A stretch of 5,559 nucleotides of DNA, from NCBI GenBank assembly GCA_023266155.1, contig JAHFRS010000082.1, positions 1 through 5,559 on the forward strand, written 5' to 3'. Under the pieces are notes generated by a model. That model made no database searches. It saw nothing but the letters and a program-made list of their open reading frames with translations, and was not told the DNA's origin. The DNA comes from an archaeon. Lineage in GTDB: Archaea; Nanobdellota; Nanobdellia; Woesearchaeales; GW2011-AR9. Each line of letters begins with the position of its first letter. Within the stretch, counting starts at the first letter, position 1. Made by a program: the position numbers and the translations under genes. Positions 1 to 5,011 of the stretch are shown in pieces.

Positions 1-826
1 CCTCGCTGAAGCGTTGGGCATTAAAGCCCTGGAAATTACCGTCTATGACCTGCTGCGTTTACGTCTAGAGCTGGAAAAAAATAGTATAGCACACGCTCTT
101 TCGGATGAAGACCTGCGAACACTCTGTACTCAGACGATGATGCTGCCGGAACGACTGAGTAAAAAATACGTCGTCATGTTCGACGAGTTCCAAGAGACCA
201 AGAACTTTCCTTTTCCGGGAAATTTTCATGCCTCGTTTCGCAACCTGACACAGTATCAAAAGAACGTAAACTATCTTTACACGGGGTCGGCTATCGGCAT
301 GATTCGGGAAATTTTTGGCGATCCTGATAATCCTCTAGCTGGAAACGTGGAACTGATTTATATTGAGCCCTTCTCCAAAGAGACAGTGGATGCCTTTTTC
401 CGTGACCGGTTCAAAAGCACGGGAAAACACTTTTCTTCATCGGGAATAGACCTGCTCTATGCCTCTGTCGGCGGCTTCCCGGCGTATCTTAACTGGCTGG
501 GGCTCAAGATCAATGAATTGTTTCCACGACAGGGAGAGGTTCCTCTTTCTATTATTAAAGACGCGAATGAAAAATTATTATCTTTTGAAAGTCCGATTTA
601 TCAGATGATCGAACGGCAACTGGTCCGCCTGGGCAGGATGACCAGGAACATTCTCCGGATTATGGCTTACGGACAATCTGCCCCTGCCATTATCGCCCAG
701 GAATCAAAAGTTAAAAATGTCTATGTTTATTTAAACCGGTTGGAAAAATATGGGCTGATACGGAAAAGCCAGCAGGGCTATGAGCTCATTGATCCCGTTA
801 TCCGTGAATATTTAAAAAAGAAGTAA
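1..826 (+). CDS. Archaeal AAA+ ATPase, C-terminal part (5' end outside window)
   Basis: This is the C-terminal part of a P-loop ATPase of the archaeal Arch_ATPase/STAND-like type. The frame is open to the left edge (complete codons from base 2), so the TTG at 14 is unlikely to be the true start and the Walker A region lies outside. Counting residues from that TTG, Walker B is YVVMFDEFQE (about 52-61; D57, E58), a sensor-1-like TGSAIGM follows at 90-96, then an EPF motif (118-120) and a GGFP motif (153-156). A winged-helix domain fills about 205-266 (VKNVYVYLNRLEKYGLIRKS). Family members pair an ATPase switch with a DNA- or protein-binding winged helix; the partner is unknown. The next gene, a secretion platform, starts 9 bases after the stop, so the two are probably co-transcribed. 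It is not clearly the FlaI/VirB11 motor expected beside a FlaJ protein, because no such motifs are seen. Confidence 0.85.
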   Translation, partial: LAEALGIKALEITVYDLLRLRLELEKNSIAHALSDEDLRTLCTQTMMLPERLSKKYVVMFDEFQETKNFPFPGNFHASFRNLTQYQKNVNYLYTGSAIGMIREIFGDPDNPLAGNVELIYIEPFSKETVDAFFRDRFKSTGKHFSSSGIDLLYASVGGFPAYLNWLGLKINELFPRQGEVPLSIIKDANEKLLSFESPIYQMIERQLVRLGRMTRNILRIMAYGQSAPAIIAQESKVKNVYVYLNRLEKYGLIRKSQQGYELIDPVIREYLKKK

Positions 827-833
827 GGTGGAG
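827..833 (+). promoter_or_regulatory. Ribosome binding site for the T2SF gene
   Basis: GGTGGAG sits between the ATPase stop and the ATG at 836. It is purine-rich and compatible with an archaeal anti-Shine-Dalgarno sequence, though the spacing is short. It supports the ATG at 836 and internal translation initiation within an operon. Confidence 0.55.
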
Positions 834-835
834 AA

Positions 836-3028
836 ATGCCTAACCCCGACGACTACCAGCAATTATTGCAGAAGTACAAAGCCAAGATTAAAGAGGAATT
901 TGGCGAAGCACCTCAAGCTGATCCTAAAGTTACGTCTACAGAATATTTAGAATTCAAAAAAGAGCTGTACCCGGCGCGATATACCTGGTACGAAAATGCC
1001 TGTAATACCTCTGAAAAAATTCTGCGGCTGAAAGCTGACCCCAAGAAAGCAGTCATCCTGCAAAAGAGTATCGATACCTGCCACTTAAACTGCACGCCAT
1101 CTGGCGTCGTTTCATTGGCGATTCTGGCTGCCCTGGGCACGGCCGTCATCGGCGGACTTAGCTCATTTGCCCTGTCGCTGCTGCTGGCAGGCCAGCCCAT
1201 GTTCTTCCTTGTGATCTTCTTTGTCGTCAGCGGCCTGATTATGGTTCCTGTGCTGCAGAAAACACCGCAATTCATGGCCACCACATGGAGAATGAAAGCT
1301 TCAAGCCAGATGGTGCAAAGCATTTTTTATCTTGTTACCTATATGCGACATACGTCTAATTTAGAACGTGCCATTGAATTTGCGGCTGACCATCTTGATC
1401 CCCCTTTATCATTAGATTTCCGTAAGATTTTATGGGATGTGGAAACCCAGCAATATAGCACCATCCGTGATTCCGCAGAAGCTTATTTAGAAACATGGAA
1501 AGAGTGGGATAAAGGGTTTGTGGAAGCTTTCCACCTCATTGAATCATCGTTATATGAAGGTGCGGAGGACCGCCGGTTATCTCTTCTCGATAAATCGTTA
1601 GATGTCATCCTTAACGGAACGTATGAAAATATGCTGCATTATGCCCATAACTTAAAATCGCCGATGACCATGCTGCATATGCTGGGAATTATCCTGCCGA
1701 TATTAGGTTTAGTGATCCTGCCGTTAGTGGTGAGTTTTCTCAGTGGTGACAGCAGCCCATTCGTGACGATCATCTACATTTCGTTGTTGTATAATGTCAC
1801 TCTGCCTGTCGCGGTGTACTATCTGGGATGGACCATTTTATCGCAGCGCCCTTCCGGTTATGGTGGCACGGATATCGGTGAATTGCCGGGAATGCAGAAG
1901 TTCAAGAATGTTACCATCCCTTTAAGCACAAAAATGAGCATCAGTGTCAATCCATTATATTTCAGCCTGATGATCGGCTTCGTGGCGATCGTTATCGGCT
2001 TAAGCCCCTTGATTCTGCATAGCTTTAATCCTGCGTTTGAAGTGCCACTGGGAGAATTTAAATTAATGGATTATATTTGCCCACCACAACAAGTCTGTGA
2101 TAAGGAGAGCCTTAAAGTTGGCCCCTACGGTTTAGGCGCATCAATTTTATCCATCGTTGTCATTGCCGGGTTAGGTTGTTCTTTAGGATTATATTACAAG
2201 CTTCGGGCCAAGAACGTCATTAAAATCAGGGAAAAGACGAAACAGCTGGAAGATGAATTTTCGTCGGCATTATTTCAGTTGGGTAACCGTCTGGGTGACG
2301 GAATTCCGGCAGAAATTGCCTTAGCGAAAGTAGCTAAAACGATGCAGGGCACGACCTCCGGTGAATTCTTTAATCTGGCTGAGAAAAACATCACTAAATT
2401 AGGGATGGGCCTGGAACAGGCCATCTTTGATCCTCAGGTGGGAGCGTTAAGCAGTTTTCCATCGAAAGTGATTGCCTCCTCGATGAAAGTGTTAGTCGAA
2501 AGTATCAAGAAAGGCCCACGCATTGCCGCGCAAGCGTTATTATCAATGTCACAATACATCAAAGAAATTCATCGCGTCGAGGAGCGGCTGAAAGATTTGA
2601 TGAGTGATGTCATTTCGTCGATGAAAGCCCAAATAAAATTTCTTACCCCTGCCATTGCGGGAATCGTCATTGGCATTACGTCGATGATTACGACCATTCT
2701 CACTAAACTGAATTCTCAATTGACACAATTCAGTCAGAATGCCGGGGACACCACCAGTTTCAGTGAGATGTTAACTATTTTTGGCATTGGCTTGCCGACT
2801 TATCATTTCCAGATTGTGGTGGGAATTTACATTGTGCAAATTACCTATATCTTAACCTTTCTCGCCAGCGGAATTGAAAATGGCGCTGATACTTTAGCGG
2901 AGCGGTATGAACAGGGCAAAAATCTTATCAGCAGCACGTTACTGTATTGCATCCTTGCGGCAGTGGTGATGTTCCTATTTAATCTCTTTGCGGGGCAGAT
3001 CCTGAAAGGAACACTGTCGGGAGGGTAA
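836..3028 (+). CDS. Tandem-domain type II secretion F (FlaJ/TadC-like) membrane platform protein
   Basis: This 730-residue polytopic membrane protein is probably the inner-membrane platform of an archaeal type IV pilus or type II-like secretion machine. Platform proteins of this family couple a cytoplasmic ATPase to pilin assembly. Hydrophobic segments lie near residues 92-117, 121-140, 278-301, 309-335, 374-395, 432-453, 603-624, 657-679 and 700-720. Two soluble helical T2SF domains precede membrane hairpins: one at about 154-277 (with RHTSNLERAIEFAADHL) and one at about 463-602 (with QLGNRLGDGIPAEIALAKVA). This two-copy layout matches the longer archaeal FlaJ-type proteins. An N-terminal cytoplasmic stretch of about 90 residues and an apparent outside loop with two cysteines (C415, C421) are additional. 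Its ATG follows a good ribosome site 9 bases after the ATPase gene. The motor ATPase and pilins are not in view, so pilus versus secretion cannot be decided. Confidence 0.88.
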   Translation: MPNPDDYQQLLQKYKAKIKEEFGEAPQADPKVTSTEYLEFKKELYPARYTWYENACNTSEKILRLKADPKKAVILQKSIDTCHLNCTPSGVVSLAILAALGTAVIGGLSSFALSLLLAGQPMFFLVIFFVVSGLIMVPVLQKTPQFMATTWRMKASSQMVQSIFYLVTYMRHTSNLERAIEFAADHLDPPLSLDFRKILWDVETQQYSTIRDSAEAYLETWKEWDKGFVEAFHLIESSLYEGAEDRRLSLLDKSLDVILNGTYENMLHYAHNLKSPMTMLHMLGIILPILGLVILPLVVSFLSGDSSPFVTIIYISLLYNVTLPVAVYYLGWTILSQRPSGYGGTDIGELPGMQKFKNVTIPLSTKMSISVNPLYFSLMIGFVAIVIGLSPLILHSFNPAFEVPLGEFKLMDYICPPQQVCDKESLKVGPYGLGASILSIVVIAGLGCSLGLYYKLRAKNVIKIREKTKQLEDEFSSALFQLGNRLGDGIPAEIALAKVAKTMQGTTSGEFFNLAEKNITKLGMGLEQAIFDPQVGALSSFPSKVIASSMKVLVESIKKGPRIAAQALLSMSQYIKEIHRVEERLKDLMSDVISSMKAQIKFLTPAIAGIVIGITSMITTILTKLNSQLTQFSQNAGDTTSFSEMLTIFGIGLPTYHFQIVVGIYIVQITYILTFLASGIENGADTLAERYEQGKNLISSTLLYCILAAVVMFLFNLFAGQILKGTLSGG

Positions 3029-3079
3029 AAATAACGTACGTGGAAAGTTGGCTGGGCCAAGATCAGTGAGCTGGGCAAC

Positions 3080-3093
3080 TATAGATAACTGCG
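3080..3093 (+). repeat. 14-base direct repeat, copy 1 (TATAGATAACTGCG)
   Basis: TATAGATAACTGCG here is repeated exactly at 3604-3617, four bases after the stop of the zinc-protein gene. The inverse of its first 12 bases lies at 3639-3650. This copy has no nearby inverted partner, so it could pair only with the distant 3639-3650 arm, enclosing the whole gene. It also resembles a TATA region. Confidence 0.75.
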
Positions 3094-3120
3094 AAAAACA
3101 ATACCTCTTCTCCAGAATAG

Positions 3121-3132
3121 AAATATTAAATA
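3121..3132 (+). promoter_or_regulatory. Box A (TATA) promoter of the zinc-protein gene
   Basis: AAATATTAAATA follows a purine-rich stretch (AGAATAGA) that could act as a BRE. Transcription would start about 25 bases downstream, near 3152, leaving a short leader before the ATG at 3169. This favours that ATG over the TTG at 3145, which would lie upstream of the expected start. The imperfect palindrome GTTGATA / TATCACAAC (3144-3166) straddles the predicted start and could be an operator. Confidence 0.5.
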
Positions 3133-3168
3133 AGAGAAAAACTGTTGATAGATTATTATCACAACAAC

Positions 3169-3600
3169 ATGGAAAAAAGTCAAGAGAGTGTCCCGGTGGA
3201 CTGTAGCTTCTGTAAAACGAGCATTACCTGCCCGCCAGATAAGCTTGATGCCCATACGCATGCCTGCCATGAATGTTTCTTGGATTTAATTGCCGAGGGG
3301 AAAGAAATTAAGAATATACATGTAGACATTCCCCGGAAAGAATTAGCAAGAGTTAATTCCATCATGATGGCGGGAAGTCTGCGGGATGCTGCTTTCCCTG
3401 AAGTATGGGCAGATTATAAAAAAAATTTTAAAAAAATGTCCACGCGCGAAATCGCTGAAGAGATGTTTGCTTTAGGGGCTCGATGTATGGCAGAAAGCAT
3501 GATGGAAAAGATGGCCAGAAAAGTTGTCGGTGCTGATACCGATGATGACGATGACCCAGACGATGATTTTGAAGAAGAGCATGAAACATGGGCGGGATGA
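3169..3600 (+). CDS. Small CxxC zinc-binding protein with acidic tail, function unknown
   Basis: I do not recognise a named family. From the ATG the protein has 143 residues. The N-terminal third carries C12-x2-C15 and C33-x2-C36, with C21, H29, H31 and H34 between or beside them, which suggests a single zinc ribbon or treble-clef-like fold. A predicted helical middle follows (about 55-118, rich in Met, Ala, Lys and Arg). The tail at about 122-140 is almost entirely Asp and Glu. There is no signal peptide or membrane segment, so it should be cytoplasmic. Zinc ribbon plus acidic tail would suit a nucleic-acid- or ribosome-associated adaptor, but that is inference. ATG 3169 is preferred over the in-frame TTG at 3145 because of the TATA box position; neither has a clear Shine-Dalgarno. 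The gene stands alone, bracketed by copies of TATAGATAACTGCG at 3080 and 3604. Confidence 0.8.
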   Translation: MEKSQESVPVDCSFCKTSITCPPDKLDAHTHACHECFLDLIAEGKEIKNIHVDIPRKELARVNSIMMAGSLRDAAFPEVWADYKKNFKKMSTREIAEEMFALGARCMAESMMEKMARKVVGADTDDDDDPDDDFEEEHETWAG

Positions 3601-3603
3601 TTT

Positions 3604-3650
3604 TATAGATAACTGCGTAAACCAGATCACATTACACACAGTTATCTATA
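3604..3650. repeat. Inverted repeat P1 (12 bp perfect, 23-base loop)
   Basis: TATAGATAACTG (3604-3615) is perfectly complementary to CAGTTATCTATA (3639-3650). It starts four bases after the zinc-protein stop, and its left arm is the second copy of the 14-base direct repeat. The loop holds CAGATC (3623-3628), complementary to GATCTG in the P5 loop. Confidence 0.8.
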
Positions 3651-3730
3651 CTCACTCGCATAAATAATAGAGCAAAACATGCTCCATACTCACTTCGTTC
3701 GTAGCTTTCCTGACGGAAAGTTTCGTAATA

Positions 3731-3773
3731 AGTAAAGAACAGATCTATTGCTCAATTATTTGTGTTCTTTACT
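3731..3773. repeat. Inverted repeat P4 (11 bp perfect, 21-base loop)
   Basis: AGTAAAGAACA (3731-3741) pairs with TGTTCTTTACT (3763-3773). Nearly the whole loop, 3748-3762, is complementary to 3661-3675 with one mismatch and one GU pair. This could form a pseudoknot or an alternative fold that breaks P2. Confidence 0.8.
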
Positions 3774-3776
3774 ATA

Positions 3777-3824
3777 ATAGTAAACTGCGATAATCGATCT
3801 GCGATATCTTTTGCAGTTTACTAT
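3777..3824. repeat. Inverted repeat P5 (12 bp perfect, 24-base loop)
   Basis: ATAGTAAACTGC (3777-3788) pairs with GCAGTTTACTAT (3813-3824). It lies three bases after P4. Its inner end shares the ACTGC/GCAGT core with P6b, and ACTG/CAGT with P1. Confidence 0.8.
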
Positions 3825-3891
3825 ATCTGTCAATGCTCTTGTTGTCCATCTCTATTTCTAACGGAATAACAGCCTTACCTTACCCGCCACC

Positions 3892-4120
3892 GGGCACTGT
3901 CCAAAACGTGAGTGATACTGCGAGTCATCAAAGTTCGTGTATCAGGAATGACGCGACCGAGTCTATACGCCACCGCAGGGTATAGAGAAATGCGTTAATC
4001 AGTTTGATAATTTACGCATTTCTAATATGAATCTGTGCCTAAATATTTCACAAGTTACTGCACAGATTCATACGTTGAGGCGGACTCTGGGCAGTATCAC
4101 TCACAAAAAAGACAGTGCCC
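3892..4120. repeat. Nested long inverted repeat P6a/P6b enclosing three hairpins
   Basis: GGGCACTGTC (3892-3901) pairs with GACAGTGCCC (4111-4120). After a symmetric internal loop of six bases per side (CAAAAC against AAAAAA), GTGAGTGATACTGC (3908-3921) pairs with GCAGTATCACTCAC (4091-4104). GAGTC/GACTC can continue the stem past a TGG bulge (4088-4090). Inside are P7 (CTATAC/GTATAG), P8 (AGAAATGCGT/ACGCATTTCT) and P9 (TATGAATCTGTGC/GCACAGATTCATA). All arms of ten bases or more are mismatch-free. Confidence 0.85.
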
Positions 4121-4141
4121 CGCCAGCCGCCACCAAAAACG

Positions 4142-4150
4142 TTATAAATA
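4142..4150 (+). promoter_or_regulatory. Box A (TATA) promoter of tRNA-Phe
   Basis: TTATAAATA is centred about 24 bases upstream of the tRNA 5' end at 4170, the canonical archaeal distance, and is preceded by CAAAAACG as a possible BRE. The following bases AACTGC echo the motif that recurs in the upstream hairpins. Confidence 0.75.
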
Positions 4151-4169
4151 AACTGCAAATATGTTGCTT

Positions 4170-4281
4170 GGGACCATAGTTCAGCCCGGAAGAACACATG
4201 GCTGAAGGATTCACGAAGTTAACGTAAACCTCGTTGACAATTGAAACCATGACGTCGTGGGTTCAAATCCCACTGGTCCCA
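4170..4281 (+). tRNA. tRNA-Phe(GAA) with intron
   Basis: All arms pair. Acceptor GGGACCA (4170-4176) pairs with TGGTCCC (4274-4280); D stem GTTC pairs with GAAC around a loop containing GG; anticodon stem CATGG (4197-4201) pairs with CCATG (4247-4251); T stem GTGGG pairs with CCCAC around TTCAAAT. The discriminator is A4281. The anticodon loop begins C-T-GAA-G, so the anticodon GAA at 4204-4206 reads phenylalanine; G37 is the usual residue 3' of the Phe anticodon and the site of wyosine-type modification in archaea. The loop is interrupted after G37. Removing 38 bases leaves a 74-base mature tRNA. CCA is not encoded and would be added enzymatically. The gene has its own TATA box and ends in a T-run. 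Confidence 0.95.
4208..4245 (+). other. tRNA-Phe intron, position 37/38
   Basis: A 38-base intron lies between G37 (4207) and A38 (4246), the usual archaeal site removed by the tRNA splicing endonuclease. It contains a 7-bp stem, GTTAACG (4218-4224) with CGTTGAC (4232-4238), including one GU, and a 7-base loop. I could not draw the canonical bulge-helix-bulge: nucleotides 32-35 (CTGA) pair poorly with the intron's 3' ATTG. The exact boundary could slip by one base, since 38 could be G or A. Confidence 0.75.
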
Positions 4282-4292
4282 TTGTTTTTTTT
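4282..4292 (+). terminator. T-rich terminator of tRNA-Phe
   Basis: TTG followed by eight T (4285-4292) comes directly after the discriminator base, as expected for archaeal intrinsic termination at T-tracts. It overlaps the stop codon of the convergent nucleotidase gene. Confidence 0.7.
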
Positions 4293-4860
4293 ATCGCCCG
4301 GCCTTAACTTCCTGCACAATATCTTCCCAATCAAGAACTCTTTTTATGAAATGACTTTCCTCAACTTCCCGGTTCCAATGATAATCCAATACTAATGTCT
4401 TGATGCCATGATCACGGAGATTGTACACATTCTGTGGAAGGTCGTCCACAAATAATGAAATCTCTTTCTGCCGACAGATTTCTCCTTTAGAGAAGCCATT
4501 ACCGCCATACAAGACGTCAGAAAATACCGGACCAAAATTCTGTTCAAGCCACTGTTGAGTTATCTGGGGAGACGTCTTCACCCTATTCGTGACCACCAGC
4601 AATTCTGCGCCTAAAGAAACTAACTCCTTCACTCCTGCCACTGCTCCTTTCACCGGCTTCATGGAAAGATTATAAGAATGATCCTGAAACAATTCCCATA
4701 AATTTCTGATTCCAGGCAGCCCCAACAGCCGCTCAAAGTGGCTAAAATCAGGAACAAAATCTTCATGATTATACCTTGTTCCGTACCGTTGGTTATAGAC
4801 TGAAGCTAAATCCAGCGTAAAATTAGCCAACACATCATCACAATCAAGACCAATTTTCAT
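4291..4860 (-). CDS. HAD-superfamily 5'(3')-deoxyribonucleotidase-like phosphatase
   Basis: This 189-residue protein has all four HAD signatures. Motif I is LDCDDVLA, with nucleophile D6 and general acid/base D8. Motif II is VVTNR with T91. Motif III lysine is probably K125 (FSKGE). Motif IV is LFVDDLPQNV with D139 and D140. Length, the DxDDVLA start with a helical cap at about residues 15-75, and the VDDxPxNV ending fit the NT5C-type family (5' nucleotidase, deoxy), which removes phosphate from (deoxy)nucleoside monophosphates with Mg2+. The exact substrate cannot be read from sequence, and other small-molecule phosphatases share this fold. It should be cytoplasmic. The gene converges on tRNA-Phe, and its TAA stop lies in the tRNA T-run. 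On its own strand an A/T-rich CATAAAGC (around 4890-4897) could be a box A giving a very short leader. Start ATG is at 4860. Confidence 0.85.
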   Translation of the reverse strand: MKIGLDCDDVLANFTLDLASVYNQRYGTRYNHEDFVPDFSHFERLLGLPGIRNLWELFQDHSYNLSMKPVKGAVAGVKELVSLGAELLVVTNRVKTSPQITQQWLEQNFGPVFSDVLYGGNGFSKGEICRQKEISLFVDDLPQNVYNLRDHGIKTLVLDYHWNREVEESHFIKRVLDWEDIVQEVKAGR

Positions 4861-5011
4861 CCGATTGGCGGTTGAGAGTGGGATTAAAAGCTTTATGGAA
4901 AGAAAGATTTCAGCTTAAAAAATGGCCGCAGGTGATTGGCCGTTTACTCACTTTTTAGACGGTGCCTTGCCACCGAATTATTTATATACTCTCGATTCTT
5001 TCTGAGCGGGT
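4861..5011. promoter_or_regulatory. Divergent intergenic region with small hairpins
   Basis: These 151 bases separate the divergent nucleotidase and surface-protein genes. They hold an 8-bp hairpin, AAATGGCC with GGCCGTTT around a 10-base loop (about 4919-4944, one GU), and a second stem, CGGTG/CACCG, at about 4960-4975. No ORF of note is seen. Their position upstream of the TATA box of the plus gene would suit operators, but no regulator can be named. Confidence 0.4.
4981..4988 (+). promoter_or_regulatory. Box A (TATA) promoter of the surface-protein gene
   Basis: TTTATATA matches the archaeal box A consensus closely and is centred about 27 bases before the ATG at 5012. Transcription would begin at or within a couple of bases of the start codon, so the mRNA is probably leaderless. 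Confidence 0.65.

Larger units (their letters stand above)
3604..4120 (+). ncRNA. Candidate large structured RNA (novel), multi-helix
   Basis: No convincing ORF lies here, but long perfect helices do: P1 3604-3615/3639-3650 (12 bp), P2 3670-3674/3680-3684 (5), P3 3703-3710/3715-3722 (8, one GU), P4 3731-3741/3763-3773 (11), P5 3777-3788/3813-3824 (12), P6a 3892-3901/4111-4120 (10), P6b 3908-3921/4091-4104 (14), P6c 3922-3926/4083-4087 (5), P7 3963-3968/3980-3985 (6), P8 3986-3995/4014-4023 (10) and P9 4026-4038/4060-4072 (13). Inside P6, helices P7, P8 and P9 follow each other with gaps of 0 and 2 bases, like a packed multibranch junction. I see none of the conserved core motifs I know for RNase P RNA or SRP RNA. 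A TATA-like CATAAATAATAG at 3659-3670 would start a plus-strand RNA near 3690, which would exclude P1 and P2. The strand is not certain, because inverted repeats fold on both. Confidence 0.45.

Noticed and set aside
913..1323. 136-codon minus-strand ORF inside the T2SF gene
   Set aside because: It is the antisense shadow of a well-supported membrane protein and shows no domain of its own.
3145..3168. Upstream TTG start for the zinc-protein gene
   Set aside because: It lies before the transcription start predicted from the TATA box, and the ATG at 3169 is a stronger codon.
3604..3650. Integron attC site or IS200/IS605 end
   Set aside because: The arms do not fit the RYYYAAC/GTTRRRY core boxes, the stems are perfect without extrahelical bases, and no integrase or TnpA/TnpB gene is present.
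3679..3735. 18-codon ORF starting at ATG 3679
   Set aside because: Too short, overlaps hairpins P2 and P3, and has no supporting start signal.
3604..3824. CRISPR-like array (arms of about 12 bases, loops of 21-24 bases)
   Set aside because: The arms are different inverted sequences, not identical direct repeats, and spacing between units is irregular.
3833..3985. 50-codon plus-strand ORF starting MLLLSISIS
   Set aside because: It runs through both arms of the P6/P7 stems, has low-complexity composition and no clear ribosome site or family resemblance. Its arm complementarity better explains the sequence constraint.
3892..4120. Known RNA such as RNase P RNA or SRP RNA
   Set aside because: The conserved core motifs of those RNAs that I can recall are not visible on either strand.
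3604..4281. Element integrated at the tRNA gene
   Set aside because: I found no duplicated tRNA 3' end sequence and no integrase in the window.
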